Notes: generated by a model not told the origin, from the sequence alone. Positions 1-11,535 are shown, numbered from the stretch's first letter. The stretch is DNA of 64,000 bases from Effrenium voratum (GCA_963377175.1 CAUJNA010000868.1:189046-253045), one strand, 5' to 3'. Numbers and translations are program-made.

Positions 1-109
1 TCGGGGGAAGCCGAGAGGATGGCGTCGAAGGTTGACATGTGGGCTCGTTTTTCCGGTGCCTCAGGCAGTCGCGGTGTGGGAGGTTGAAGTAGGTTTCCCT
101 GGTAGACGA

Positions 110-188
110 GAAAAAACCATCAGGCGAACCAGGAATCGCCCTCCATCTTTCCACCGAAACAACCAAGAAGGTCACCTATGCACCCAAG
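110..188 (-). mobile_element. Family K hAT-like MITE, partial
   Basis: Reverse-strand relative of the copies at 10917-11022 and 49429-49543. They share the GCGATTCCTGG core, the TCTTGGTTGTTT segment and the terminal CATAGGTG. One end is degraded. Confidence 0.5.
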
Positions 189-789
189 ATCAGCGGTCGA
201 AGCCCTGCAACAAGGTCTCCCTCTTCACTTTTTGCCACAAGTCACCAGGAATCGCTTTGATCATCCTCCGCGGATGGGACCATCTTGGAAGGTGCTGGGG
301 GGTTGGGGCCACCGGTGCTGACTCGCTGCCGGTCCAAGAAGCCACCCGCGAGAGGCGGAGATCGATTTTCCCGCGGGCCTGTTTTCAGCGGCTGAAGCGC
401 GGAACTGGGCGCATGAGAAAGGGTTCTTGGGTTGGACTGATGGCAACAAGTGAAGAGGGAACCTTTTTGCAGGGCTTCAACGGCTGATTTTGGGTCGACT
501 GCCAAGAAAAGTTGAATCCTTGTGCAAGTGCGAGCCCCGCCCAGCCCCAGGCATCAGCCCACCAAGGTGCTTTTGGGTGATCCACATAGTGCCAAAAGAG
601 TTCATGTTAAGCCCTGCACGGAACGAAGCCTTTATTTTCCCGGACGTCGGTTTTTCGGGGTAGACTCCGTTGTATGGGGTTTTCATTAAAAGTAGGGAAC
701 CCGGAACAATTCTCTGGGTTTCCTTTGGTTTCCCCTGTAACCGCCCCTTTCAAAAAGAGCACCGAGAAAAAGAAGGACACGCCCAGAAC

Positions 790-905
790 CATCCCCCAGC
801 CCGGCGGAAGTGTGGCGGGCTGCCATGCCATGGGCGCGGCGGATAGCCTGGCGCGGTGCCAGGCGAGGGACGATTCGTCGGTCGTGCGAAGGCCCTTTGG
901 GGGGC
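790..905 (+). other. Candidate coding island, unidentified
   Basis: GC-rich segment, open on the + strand in frame 2, reading through residues such as GCHAMGAADSLARCQARDD. It stands out from AT-rich flanks, as the proven exons of this window do. No family recognised. It could equally be a GC-rich repeat. Confidence 0.25.
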
Positions 906-964
906 AGTTGATTGGTTTAGCGCCCACGGTTTCGCTGGAGGCGGACATATTTCATTTATGTATA

Positions 965-1096
965 TACATTATATATATATATATATGTTTATCTTTATAT
1001 GTATGTAAATGTATATATACATATGTATATACTGTATATACATATATATATGTATATATATATACACATGCCAATGTAGAGAGAGAGAGAGAGGGG
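965..1096. repeat. (TA)n/(TG) tract followed by (AG)n
   Basis: A run of TA, TG and TAC dinucleotides from 965 to about 1075, then an AG run at 1078-1096. Open frames across it encode only Tyr/Ile-rich low complexity. Confidence 0.9.
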
Positions 1097-1214
1097 GAGA
1101 CACAGTCCCTTCTGGCCTGTTGAGTTTGCTTTCCCCCAAAGGACACCTAAGTGGAGCAGTTCGCAACCCTTACCCTGGTGGATTTCCCGCCCGCCGACTG
1201 AGTGCTTCTCACAT

Positions 1215-1285
1215 CGGCGGAGCCGACTCGAAGGACCTGGACTTCGGCAGCCGCAGGCGATGGGACGCCTGGGATCGGATGGGAG
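1215..1285 (+). other. Candidate ankyrin-type exon (GADSKDLDFGSR)
   Basis: The + strand reads GADSKDLDFGSRR, close to the beta-hairpin segment that ends an ankyrin repeat, and is followed by AG^GCGATG, a GC-type donor like those of the downstream gene. It could be an upstream exon of the ankyrin gene, but the register could not be tested because no neighbouring exon was found. Confidence 0.3.
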
Positions 1286-2116
1286 AAGGGGCTGGGCTGG
1301 TCCTTTTCCCGCGTCTCGCGTGTGTGGCAAAGCCCAGACACGTGGGCGTGCACGTTTTTAGGGGGGACACCATTTTTGTCTTCTTCTTTTTGCTTTTTGG
1401 TTTCCCTTGAAACAAATCACACTTTTGCATGCCCCTGAAAGACGTTGTTTTTTGAGAACCTCCCAAAAATGATCGGTCTCTCGGTTGGGTAGAAGACATG
1501 GGTCTCTCTTGGTTTCCAGGGTCTGGCGGCTTGCGGATCGGCACCTCTGTCTTAAGCTCTCGAATCGGATCGGGCCCAAAGCCCGGAGTTTTGAGTTTTT
1601 CTCGAATCGGTTCCCTGGAAAGGGACACCAGAACAGTTAGTGGCTAAACAGCTGGTGACCAGTTGAACCATGGAACAATGGAAGCAGAAACTTGACTCGC
1701 CCAGCCCCTGCAAAAGTGTACCTGGATCAATTGCAGGGACCATTTGCCTCCCAGGCGCCATGTTAGTAGGAGATGATTGCGAGTCCGTATTGGGAACCAA
1801 TGGTTGGCTCGGCTAATTGTCGGGGCGTCCCGTTTTTGTTCTGATTACTTTTGGGGGAGTTGTGCCCCCCCAATGTTGACCTCTGATTAAATCCCCCCCC
1901 CCCCTCGTTCATGCAGGGGGTTACCCCGGAAGAAAAATAACAGTCGCCACGAAGTGACATAGGGGCGGGGCCGACGTTGTCTAGCTGCCAGATTCTGCTA
2001 CAGTCCATGCCAATGTGGGCCTGAATTTTGATTTCGGACCCGAAATGGTGGACACCAGAATTCGCTGGCACTAACCACTTTTGAGGTGGTCCCCTATGAA
2101 ACCTCAGCCATATTTC

Positions 2117-2219
2117 TTCCCCAGAATTAGCTCATTTTTTTTGTTTTTGCTGTTTTGTTTGTTTTCCACTAACCAGGCAAAACACATGTTTTTTGCTGGG
2201 GTTCTAATTCCAGCCTAGA
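2117..2219 (+). mobile_element. Family B MITE-like repeat, copy 1
   Basis: Shares with 18412-18525 the start CCCAGAATTAGCTC, a T-rich middle, GTTTTCCACTA, the segment CCAGGCAAAACA, and the end CTAATTCCAGCC. The ends form imperfect inverted repeats (CCAGAATTAG against CTAATTCCAG). Confidence 0.65.
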
Positions 2220-2232
2220 TTCCTCCCGGATG

Positions 2233-2345
2233 CCTGGCGCCCCTTTTTTGACGCCAGGAAGGCCAAGCGGCACGGCTCGAGCAATGCGGCCCTGGGCTGC
2301 ATGCAGAACGCGCAGCGCGCGGCACTGCGCCGCGGCGGCCAATTG
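2233..2345 (+). other. Candidate coding island, possibly ankyrin-like
   Basis: GC-rich and open on the + strand: FFDARKAKRHGSSNAALGCM, then more. The SSNAALGCMQ part resembles the first helix of an ankyrin repeat. Flanking DNA is low in GC. Splice edges are unclear. Confidence 0.3.
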
Positions 2346-4392
2346 GAGGGTGGTGGCTTCTTAACAGATTCATCTTGCAACCATTTGAAACATGGCTCTT
2401 TCCACCAAAACAAAGGGAAACCACCATTTACAAGGCGATGTTCAGGTGTATAATGTAAGCATCCCTGTGGAGAATTGGAGGGTGGGGCAAAATGAAAGGA
2501 GGCAGAGCCCGGCCGGTGAAGGGGGACATGCAGTGACCACTGGTCAAAGGCACCACCAAAAGGAGCCAAAAAAGAGAAGAAAAGAGGGCACGCTTAGGGT
2601 GATAACAAAGTACAACTGCAGTTTTAACGAAAAAATGCGGTTTGAACAGGGCTTGGCCCGCCCCTGGTGGTCTTTCGGAGCCCTGCTCCGACACTTGGTT
2701 TGGGCATTATGTCAGCTGACTGAACTCTGAGGAGAACCAAAGCCGATTTATGATGGTACCAAGAAAGGGAAGCCATACTTGAAGACAAAAGGAAGGTACC
2801 ATGGGTTTCTTTGTGCCAAGAGTATCATGGCCAAAAAGATTGCTTCCCTTCGGCTTCCGTCGGCTCCCCCTTTGGCTTGGGACTCCGGGGGTCTAGTCCT
2901 CACTAGATGGGGTTTGTGTGTCATGGAGTGGGTGGGTGGGTTCAGTGGTTTCCCTGGGTTTCCCTTAAGACATCTCCCAAAAACGAACGACACCAACTCG
3001 GAGAAAAAAAAGAAGAAGAGAAAAACAAGAGGAAAACAAAAGAAAAACAACAAAAAAGAGCAGATGAGCTGCAAGAAGCACAACGGGCGGTAGACCTTCC
3101 GGCGGCTTCCGCTTGGCAGACATGGGTTGTCTTTGTGGGCTTGTGGCTTGGGTTTCCGGTAGGTACCATGGCGCTTGGATGGATCTAGATGCTTCAGTCA
3201 GCCCCAGGTATTCAGCGGCAATCCATGAAATCCTCGGAGCCGCTTTGGGGGGCCTTTGCGCCCCAGGTTCCTCAAATTTGAGGCCTTGGGGATTTCTCCG
3301 ACAGACCGGTGCCCTCTTCTTTCCTCTTTTTTTTTTGTTTGGGCTTCCCTTTGAAGTCGACGACCACAAAAAAGGTCCAAAGACGGGGTGACCTTTTTTT
3401 TTTTCTTCCTGGGAATTCACTGGGGTATTTGCAGGGTCTTCCTTTTCCCCAGGCAGCTTCTCTACGGGCCTGAGCCCGAGGCGCGCAACCGGTGAAGCTT
3501 TCCGGGGTGGGTTTGGTCAAACTGGAGACCCCGAAGATGCCAACGAGGGAGGTTTGGTGAAGCTTTCCGGTGGGTCTGTGGTCCCATGGATGTTTTGGGC
3601 GCCAGAGATGGCAAAGGTCAGGGAGGTTCGGTGAAACTGGTCTGAGAATCCCCAAATGCCAAGGCACGGGAGCTTTTTCTCCCGCCTCTTCTTCTTTTTT
3701 TTTTTTCCCCCCCCCCCCCCCCCCCTTTTTTTTTCTCCTGCGAAAAGGAGGGGGCGAGCACGATTCTCTTTTGGCAGGGAACGTTCGTAGTCCTTTGGAT
3801 GTGGCTCGTGTCCCAAATGGGCAGGGAATAGATCATAGCATGTTGCTCCTATGATGACTTCTTTTGATAGCAAAGTATCTCACAACCCAATGCAGGTTAT
3901 TCAAGCCCCTGCGGATTGACCCGGGTGCAGTTGGCTCCTTCAAAAGGAGCTAAAGCTCCTTTTGGACGGATGGGTTCTTTGGACTCCATGTTGATGTGCA
4001 GCCCACTGGAACCTTTACCATGACCTCAAAATGTTGTTCAATACCAGAAAAAACCGGAATCATGTTCCAAGCACCGCTTTGGCGCTAGGTGAAGGACAGG
4101 CGCATGCGAGGTGATTCTTGCGGAAAACGCGCCCCCACGTCGAAGTGAAATGCAGCCGCTTGAAGGGACCCTGAAGTGAACCACCCCCGGGTAGGTTTTC
4201 TTGCCAGGGGGGGTGGTCCAGGCCGAATGATCCAGAATGGTTCTCGGAACTCGGAACCCGATCAGAACCCCGAAGTCGAAGCAGATTTTCTTTGGAGTTG
4301 GTATTTTCGTTTGGCGATGCAGGGACACTAAACGGAAAAACTGTTGCGCCATTTCATGTTGGGGCCCTGCAACTAAAATTGACACAGCCACA

Positions 4393-4476
4393 AAAATGAT
4401 ATAAATGATGATTTGGGGAGATGCCAATGATACAAATGATAGAAATGATACAAAAATGACACAAAAATGACACAGC
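4393..4476. repeat. Degenerate tandem repeat of AATGATACAA
   Basis: About eight imperfect 10-bp units of the type AATGATACAA. A 250-codon reverse frame (4038-4790) crosses it and is judged a chance frame. Confidence 0.7.
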
Positions 4477-4559
4477 CCTTTGGATTCCACCTTGGGCCCT
4501 GTTGAGCCCTTGGGTCTTGGGAGGGGGCCGGTGCTGTAGGTTACGCTCTGGGGCCGATT

Positions 4560-4680
4560 CGACTCGAGCCTTTGGACCAGGAGGCCCGGCGAACGTTCGC
4601 CCATCCGGTCTCCGAGCGGCTGCGGCTGCGCGGGGCTCGGAGATTTTCGTTGGAGCCTTCGGAGCTGAAGAGGGAAGTTG
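4560..4680 (+). other. Candidate coding island, unidentified
   Basis: The + strand reads PLDQEARRTFAHPVSERLRL in a codon pattern with GC-rich third positions, unlike its flanks. No family recognised. It may be an N-terminal exon of the ankyrin gene. Confidence 0.3.
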
Positions 4681-4909
4681 GGGTGGCTCGTCTTTTTCAG
4701 TCGCCCCAACGTGGCGAGTCCGTCCGGTTTCTCTTTGAAGCCACAAGAAAGAAGGGGCTGTGAAAAAGACACCCCCAGAAGGCGAACCATGATTTTTCAG
4801 TTTCTCATTGGGCACGCCATGCCCATGACGAAGACACAGCATGCTTATATGTCTCAGGATTGGGCCAAGATATGGTACCCCCTGAAAAAACATGCAGGCC
4901 CATACTGTG

Positions 4910-5035
4910 GATGATTGCGAGATCCATTCCACACCATGGATTTCGCAACCACCTAAGAAACCTTGGGATGATTGGATTCCCCAACGTAAATCTAGAATAT
5001 GGTGTGGGTGCGGCTTTTGTGGATCCTCCCCTGTA
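4910..5035 (+). mobile_element. Family L MITE remnant
   Basis: Shares the CCACCTAAGAAACC segment and the following GGATGATT-ATTCCCC with the family L copy at 63045-63167. The terminal repeats are degraded. Confidence 0.4.
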
Positions 5036-5317
5036 GAATATTAAAGGAGTGCAACAAATGACTAACAACTGACAAACAAGGGGAATAACAGGTGAAATCC
5101 ACAAAAACTGCCTCAAAACCGTTTTCTAGAGCAAATACGAGCAAACGTTCTGCTTTCTGGTTTATGAATGGTGGCGGCGAATGATTTCCGGATCTCGAAA
5201 TGCTTCATCCCTTATAAACCATCCCCTTTATAGACCTTCCTTTAAGGGAATCCCAAAACGGTTCCCAACACCCGGGTCTCGTCATTTCCCTACCTATCCC
5301 ACCAGCTCATGTATGGC

Positions 5318-5400
5318 AGGTGCGGCTTGGGGGAGAAGGAGCGGGAGGAGGACCAGCAGCGTCACGAGGGCCGGGGGACTTGGACCCGGAACACTTTCCC
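5318..5400 (+). other. Candidate coding island (Glu/Arg-rich)
   Basis: The + strand reads LGEKEREEDQQRHEGRG, a charged helix-like segment, just before a poly-T/poly-G stretch. Unidentified. Confidence 0.25.
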
Positions 5401-6092
5401 AGAAGCACCCTTCTTAGTTTTTTTTTCCGCTCTTTTTTTTTGGGGGGGGGGGAAAGCAACACCCCCCTTTTCGATGTTTTTGTTTCTTTTTCGCTTGTGG
5501 GGCTTGGGGGGGGGGGGGGCATAGTTGAACCCCAGGCGCAAAGAATAGGTTGTTGGAAGCTGGGGTCCTACTTCCAGCCAAGAAATTCGCTGTTGGTTCT
5601 TTTGGTTTCCCTTGAAAGCCACCCAAAATTGGGGTGCCCTCGAAGAAGAGACGCCCCACTGGAGATTTGAACCAGTTCTTGTAGAAGGTGAACGGTTCCC
5701 TGTTTTTTGTTTACGTTTGTCCTAAATCAGGCAACCCTTAGTTGGCGGTTTGGATTGGCGGGAACTGGGGGTCTGAACCCCGGCTCCATTCGAAGCCACA
5801 TGGGGATGGTACCTGTCCATAGCACCGTGTCACTCACGCAACCTGGGCTCAGTCTCCGGCCATACAGTTCCGTCGTTTAGAGTTCAATGAAAGTATGACA
5901 TAACACCACTAGAGCTTTCAAGCTTTTACCGAGGCATCAACGAAACACCAAGAATGGGCGTCCAAACCCATTGGAACATCTTGTCACTGCGTATAAAAGG
6001 GGCGAAAGAGGTCCGAGCTTGGTTGGAGGATGGTTGCTTATCCCATTGAACCCCTGCCCACTCGGCTCGCCCCAATGGAGAACCCCGACTAT

Positions 6093-6246
6093 GTCCCCCA
6101 GTAGTGCCCCTTTACCAACCTTCTTGGTTGGGGGGGTTCCCCTACTAAAATAGACTGCCGGGGTTTTGGATTTCCCTACTCAGACAGACTTGCCAGAAAA
6201 AAGCATCGGGCAGCCAAAAACCTAACCTCTCTACTGGAGGACCTAG
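6093..6246 (+). mobile_element. Family A introner-like MITE, copy 1
   Basis: Starts GTCCCCCAGTAGTGCC, contains the family core (CTACTAAAATAGACT) and ends CTACTGGAGGACCTAG. The 12-base ends are inverted repeats of each other. This copy carries about 40 extra bases after the core, so it is longer than its siblings (about 110-125 bp). Confidence 0.8.
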
Positions 6247-6288
6247 CCGAGGCTTTCTCGCCCAAAGCGAATCACCCGGGAGTCCCGG

Positions 6289-6423
6289 CAGGGTTGTGGG
6301 ATCAAGGGGTTTCTCCCCACTGTGATACAAGGGAAATCCCCCTTTATATGAAGAAAATAGTCTTTGGGAAGCCCTTTCTGTTGTATCACAGAAGTGGTCA
6401 TTCAGTCATTCCCCACAGCCCTC
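6289..6423 (+). mobile_element. Family C hAT-like MITE, copy 1 (degraded ends)
   Basis: Starts CAGGGTTGTGGG and contains the paired arms TGTGATACAAGGG and TTGTATCACAGAAGTGG. It is homologous along its length to 13528-13653, which has an intact 8-bp duplication. The 3' end here is altered (CCCCACAGCCCT). It lies 42 bp after family A copy 1. Confidence 0.75.
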
Positions 6424-6438
6424 GGGAGAGATCCCGAG

Positions 6439-6527
6439 GCTTCTTCCAAGCGCTGCGGGTGGGCGACTTCCGCCCGGGGGCCCGGAGACCGGACGCGACG
6501 CTCGGAGAACGGGGCCAGGGGGGTTCC
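6439..6527 (+). other. Candidate coding island, unidentified
   Basis: The + strand reads GFFQALRVGDFRPGARRPD in GC-rich sequence, with a GC-type donor context after PG. It may be an upstream exon of the ankyrin gene. Not placed. Confidence 0.3.
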
Positions 6528-6611
6528 CTTCTGGTTCCTGCAGTTCCTGCAGGGGTGTCCGAGTTCTTTCCCTTTTTCTTTGTTGCATGTTGCCAGGGGC
6601 TGTTAGGACTG

Positions 6612-6705
6612 AGCAACTTTTTGATCCAACTCATGGGTTTTCCGAATTAAACCACTAAAAGTTAAACTTTTAGCAGGGGAGCAGAAAGCAACCGAGTTTT
6701 GGCGC
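6612..6705 (+). mobile_element. Family I repeat, copy 1
   Basis: Shares GGGTTTTCC-AATTAAA-CCACTAAAAGTTA and AGCAGGGGAGCAGAAAGC with 42470-42560 and 54107-54190. Contains the small palindrome AAAAGTTAAACTTTT. Confidence 0.7.
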
Positions 6706-8960
6706 CCCCCAAGCGTGATACAATTTCAACAGAGGCCGCCAGTAAATTGATGCACCTTTGACCCGGGGAAATCCAGTGAGCCCTGTTCTTTGCAGCATTT
6801 GGACTGTGTGCCAGGGGTATCAAAGTCAGACGTCGGGGTTCTATCTTAACTGATAAAAAATCAGGTGTTTGGACCATGGCACATGTGAGACACTCACTTC
6901 CTGAGTGGATTGGCCACGTCCATGGACTTTGCGGTGTTTCATTGCCAAAACTAGGAGGAACTCAAAGGGCCCCCCCCCCCTGGGGGGAAATGTTCGACTG
7001 AGCCTTCTTAGAATGATAGACGCGGCAACTAGGTGATGTAGGTGAAGCGGACCCCAAAGATAGGCCCAAACAAGTTTCGCTTAACTCAAGTCTAGTGGAA
7101 GCTTGCGAAAGACACCCCATGATAGAGGTTGCAACTTGAAAGATGTGGGGTCGGTTTTTCCAATACTTGGACCTGGCCTTTTTGGTTGCTTTTTTGACAC
7201 CTTCCGAAGCGTTTTTGGGGACGATTGTTCATTGAGTCTTTTCTGTACCATTATTTTTGGTGACCTCTTCTCATCTTCGAATTTACAGGTACCTTCCGCA
7301 CGTGGAATCTTCCTGCTGTTGCTTTGAGTTTTGTTTAGAGGGGCGATATTCGGGGACAGAAAGGGAGGCCAGTAGTGCGGTAGTTCCAGTTTGTTTGTCA
7401 CAAAGACGGATGCCATCCAAGGGGTGGTTGCTGCAGGTTCATGGGTCAACATTAGGCCTCCGGACCAGCAGAACCCCGAGAGAAAATCTCTGGTTATGTT
7501 CCTCCTGGTTAGGGCCTTGAGGTTGACCTCGGCCGCTTCTTTGGGCCCGGCATTTGGATTCCAAAGCCCGGCCCAGGACAGGTGGTGCACTGCGTGGAGG
7601 AGGCTGGGGCGTGCGGCGTGTTTCGCGGTTTCGACTCCGTTTTGCTGGCTTTTGACCTCACGTTTGGGCAGTTTAAAAGGGAGGTTGCTTTAGAAAATGT
7701 TAACAAACAAATGAAGAGGAAATATTGGGAGCCCGTTTTGTTCTCGGGGGGAAGGCTACTTTTCTGGGCCAGTACTCAGGATTTGCTGTTCTTTTCTTTT
7801 CGACTTTGTTTGGAGGGGGTTTCCGTGAAAATCAACGACCATGCAATGGGTGCGACACTTGACTGTGACATTTTCACGTTCTTAATTGCCGGTGTTGTTG
7901 GCGCAATTCCACTTTTGAGATATATTGTTTTGTTGCATTTGATTCCATGATTGTTCATTCAACGGTTAGGAAGAAAAAAGGAGTTGTTTCCCATGGGCAT
8001 CCACCGGAGGTCTGGGGGGAAGCGAACCTTCTGTTTTTTGCCTCGGCTCACTACCAGACCTTTGGTGGACGTGTTTAAATTTGAATCGGCCGCCCAAAAC
8101 GGGTTCTACTCTCATGCGTGTAGCATCCAACTGGCCCCCCTTTGTTGGAACCCATTTAGTGTCACCCGAGTTTTTGAGTATCCGCCATTGGTGCAGCTCA
8201 CAAACTGGAGATGGCCCTCACCAGATGGGTTTTTGGTTTCCTTCTGGCTTTCCTTTTAATCCCGCAAAGGCTGAAGACTCATTTTTACAGGTCCGAGGCC
8301 CTTCTGTTTAGGGTGGGTCTTTCAAAGCAAACCTTACCAGGGCACCTCCCAAGCTCAGGCAAATCCGGGGTTTGGACTTGGGGTTTCAATGGCCCATGAC
8401 GCACTGAGGGTGGGGATTGAGGTTGGGCATGGGCGGAACCTCGGTTTTGGGCTCCCTACCTTTCCCCTTTCCACTTTCCACAATACCCTCCTAACCCCGA
8501 AAGGGTCTGAATCCAGGTCGTTTCGGGGTTAGAAGCGTGTCTCCCCCTTTCCAGGCCGTTTCAACGTTTGTTCGTCCAGAAGAGCCCTTTGCTTTCAACG
8601 TCTAGCCGCTGGTTTTCAAGCCATGGAGACGACAGCCGCCTTCGAAGGCTAGGAGGTGACAGTCCGAATTCGCATTCCCCTGGCCAGCTGGACCTTCCAC
8701 GAGGCCAATTGGCTGTGGTCAAAAAAGCGGTAACCCCAAAATGGGTTGCCCGATCGGTAAATGAAACCACCTAGATAGCCAAGTTGCGATCTCTTTTTTC
8801 AGTCAAGTGGATGGAAAAAAGCGATCGCAACTGGCGATCCAGGCAAAGACGACAACATGCAGTCCGATTCCGTTTTTTTTTTTTTAATGTTGACTCATAC
8901 CCGATTTGTTTCCCCCGGGAGGGTTTTTGGGGCGGGCGCAAGCTTTGCAAAACCCGCCAG

Positions 8961-9035
8961 GGCGCAGACCTCACGGCGCGGACGCTGCGCGGCCAGGAGC
9001 GAGTCTGTCATCATCTTTCAGCGGGTCCGCCCGTT
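8961..9035 (+). CDS. Ankyrin-repeat gene, exon 1 of those recognised
   Basis: Reads GADLTARTLRG and continues to PPV: the beta-hairpin end of one ankyrin repeat and the first helix of the next, in the 33-residue register used by every later exon. The acceptor is CCAG^G. The proposed donor GTT^GA joins to 10802 without breaking frame or register. Ankyrin repeats bind other proteins; this protein's partner is unknown. Upstream exons must exist but were not found. A shorter form ending at GADLT with a GC donor could also join to exon 3 (as CGC GAG GAC) in register, so this 3' edge is uncertain. The intron that follows holds the family M repeat 9079-9221, poly-T, family A 10196-10308 and family H. 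Confidence 0.45.
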
Positions 9036-9078
9036 GAAGTCCTTCCAGGCTTCATTGTCGCTCAACCAAAAAGTACAA

Positions 9079-9221
9079 GTGAGCCTCAATCAAAACGTGG
9101 CTAAGTGAAGGTTAGCAAGGGACGATCCCAGCCATACATAGCTGCGGATATCCGCCTTCTTAGTTCTTTACATGATTCTGGGTAGTACCAGTTCAATGCC
9201 AGGTTTTGATCGTGACTCAAG
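9079..9221 (+). mobile_element. Family M MITE-like repeat, copy 1
   Basis: Terminal inverted repeats GTGAGCCTCAATCAAAACG and TTTTGATCGTGACTCA flank a core (GGGACGATCCCAG, TCCGCCTTCTTA) that is shared with 15654-15810. A partial relative lies at 39193-39260. Confidence 0.65.
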
Positions 9222-9566
9222 AACCATCCATCCAACAAGCGTGGAAGCCCACAGAAGGGTTTCAGAGCTCGCGGCGCTTCTTCCGATCGCCGGCCACTTT
9301 TTCACCGCTGAGAGAGCTTTGGGGTCGATATGTCCGGAGCGCCGGTGGTTTGGAACGGCTCCGTGCCGGGGGTTCTGGCAGGGTTCCGAGAGGGTTCGGG
9401 GGTTGATGTTGGGGATGCTACCTGCACTAGGAGGCAGAAACCCCTTCACCAACACATACAACTCCTTGAAGTTTTTGGCATCAACGCTTTTCCCAACTTG
9501 TTTCAGCTCTTTCTTTCGACATTTTCCTGCTTTCAAATCTACCAAAACGGCTTCTTTTTTTCGCTG

Positions 9567-9660
9567 GGTGGTTCCCAGCCATGCTCTCAGCTTTTTTTTC
9601 GCTGTTTGGTGGTTTAGTGCTTGGATTTTTCCATTTAGAACCCACTAGAAGGTTTTACAC
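9567..9660 (+). mobile_element. Family H repeat, degraded copy
   Basis: Resembles 10625-10750: GGTTCCCAGCCA, CTCAGCTTTTTT, TTTAGTGCTTGGATTT and AACCCACTAGAAGGTTTT. It is followed directly by a 28-base T run. Confidence 0.4.
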
Positions 9661-10011
9661 TTTTTTTTTTTTTTTTTTTTTTTTTTTTCGGCAGCTCCGA
9701 AAAACGGTGCCGCCCCTTTTTGTCCCATCGGGAGGGGCCGTTTCGGGTCGTTTTGGGTCCGGTGGAGACGAGCGATCCGCGCGCAGGACGTGGTGATGCT
9801 GGCCTCCACCACCCGCGCCGAGGGAGCGGCAGCTGGGCGGAGTTCGAGTTCTCTGCGTTTTTTTTTTTTTTTTGGTGGCGTTTGGAGGCGGGGAAACCAG
9901 GTTTTACTCTCTTTTTTTTTAAAAATAATAAATAAATAAAATAAAACAAAATAAAATAAATAAAATAAAATAAATAAAATAGTAATAATGATAATAATAA
10001 TTATTATTATT
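9661..10011. repeat. Poly-T tracts and A/T-rich AATAAA-type simple sequence
   Basis: T28 at 9661-9688, T15 near 9860, and (AAATA)n with TAATAATAAT at 9925-10011. Between the T runs lies a GC-rich island (9710-9850) that is open on the + strand but unidentified. Confidence 0.85.
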
Positions 10012-10195
10012 CTTTGTCTGGCAGTCCTTCTCGCGATGCGTAGTAATGTTTCAGTGTTCCTTTTCTGGCAGTCCTTATAGCGATGGTAAGACCTCCTTAT
10101 GAGCTTCCTTATGAGGCTCCTTGTAATGCCCTGCATAAGCCTCCTTATGAAGGACCCTCAGGTTACATTTTGATTCTTCTGGCAGTCCTTATTTG

Positions 10196-10308
10196 GGTCC
10201 CCCACTAGTGCCCTTTTACCAACTTTTTTGGTTGGAAGGGTTCCCCTACTAAAATAGACTACGGAAAAAAGGGTACCCTTATTCTAGCCTGTCTACTGGA
10301 GGACCTAG
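10196..10308 (+). mobile_element. Family A introner-like MITE, copy 2
   Basis: Starts GTCCCCCACTAGTGCCC, contains CTACTAAAATAGACTAC and GGGTACCCTTATTCTAGCC, and ends CTACTGGAGGACCTAG. It lies in the proposed intron between ankyrin exons 1 and 2. Confidence 0.85.
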
Positions 10309-10624
10309 TTATAGTGAAGTGGATTTGGGGGTGTGGCCGGTAGTAAGGTTTCAGGTTCTTTTTGTTGGCGCTCCCGTAAGGTGGTTTGGAGTGCACTGGT
10401 GGCGTTTTGAGGCTCGGTAAAAGGGTTGCAGGTGCTTTTTTTGGTGAAGAGGATTGCTGGGACTGGATTTGGATTTGAACGGGTCCCTGGTCCTCGTGGG
10501 CAAATGGGAAGCTGCGCGGAAAGCCGCAAGACCACATCCCAAACAAGTGGATTCACGTAAACATTGAATGTGTCGTGTACTGTAGAAGAACCTGAGCATT
10601 GGCTTTCTAAAGTCACTCCCTTCT

Positions 10625-10750
10625 TTCTCAAAGCTTGCTGGTTCCCAGCCAGCCGGTTCCTCAGCTTTTTGGAGCCTTTTAATGTTTGGTGCTTGGATTG
10701 CCATTTCTCACCCACGAACAGTTCGTCGCTTCTTCGTTTTCGGGGATCCG
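10625..10750 (+). mobile_element. Family H repeat copy
   Basis: Starts CTTGCTGGTTCCCAGCCAGC and ends in CGTTTTCGGGGATCC. It aligns with 39577-39700, 53288-53395 and 62183-62290. Confidence 0.5.
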
Positions 10751-10801
10751 TTTTAACGGACAGCGAAAGGAAGACTCACGGCCCATGTCGTTGAGGTGGA
10801 G

Positions 10802-10846
10802 GTGCTCAAGTTCATGGCGGATGCCAAGATCGGCATCGAGAACCAG
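10802..10846 (+). CDS. Ankyrin-repeat gene, exon 2
   Basis: Codes for VLKFMADAKIGIENQ, repeat positions 16-30: the second helix and the turn. It is 45 bases long, exactly the length and register of exon 4 (12773-12817), and ends in the same way, GAG AAC CAG^GA. The acceptor is GAG^G, the donor GA. It joins to exon 3 at GAC TGC CTG, giving Q30-D31 as at the exon 4/5 junction. The identical exon architecture is the main evidence. The following intron (10847-12279) holds family K, the trinucleotide arrays and family G. Confidence 0.55.
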
Positions 10847-10916
10847 GAAGTTGCGCGAAAGGGTCGACCCATGGCCACCTGACACTGCTTGGCACTTGGG
10901 TGATAAGCATCTGCTT

Positions 10917-11022
10917 CATAGGTGTCCTTCTTGGTTGTTTTGCCAGAACAATAGATGGCGATTCCTGGTTTACCTGGTGGGTTCTCCTCGTCTACGAGGG
11001 ATCCTAAAATTGGACACCTATG
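10917..11022 (+). mobile_element. Family K hAT-like MITE, best copy
   Basis: Perfect 11-bp terminal inverted repeats, CATAGGTGTCC and GGACACCTATG. The flanks are ATCTGCTT on the left and CTCTGCTT on the right, an 8-bp duplication with one mismatch. 8-bp duplications and CANRG-type ends are typical of hAT elements. At 106 bp it has no coding capacity. Confidence 0.7.
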
Positions 11023-11214
11023 CTCTGCTTATTTTCTCGCGAGCAAAAAGCCTACAGGTATCAGTTGCTCATGAGAGAGGTCCTTGACCTGGGGACCCAA
11101 CGCTTAATGCAGCTGTTGGAGTTGGAGCTGAAATGGGTGTGGCTCAAAAACAGTTACCGGAGGGCGGGGGAAACCGCAGGTTTTGGGAGCCATGTTTCCT
11201 CTTACCAGAGAAAT

Positions 11215-11535
<321 letters not shown>

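Larger units (their letters stand above)
1..8960. other. Region upstream of the recognised ankyrin exons: repeats and unassigned GC islands
   Basis: No exon here could be placed in a gene with confidence. The stretch holds short MITE-like repeats (families K, B, L, A, C and I, listed separately), simple repeats, and GC-rich islands at 790-905, 1215-1285, 2233-2345, 4560-4680, 5318-5400 and 6439-6527 that read openly on the + strand and could be 5' exons of the ankyrin gene. 2400-4390 and 6710-8950 show only scattered homopolymers (for example C and T runs near 3700) and low-GC, intron-like sequence. Open frames on both strands here look like chance frames. Confidence 0.5.

Noticed and set aside
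4038..4790. 250-codon reverse-strand frame
   Set aside because: Crosses a tandem repeat and a GC island better read on the + strand. No domain or codon bias.
9243..9410. Coding island between ankyrin exons 1 and 2 (VSELAALLPIAG)
   Set aside because: It does not fit the 33-residue register or show a matching acceptor and donor pair.
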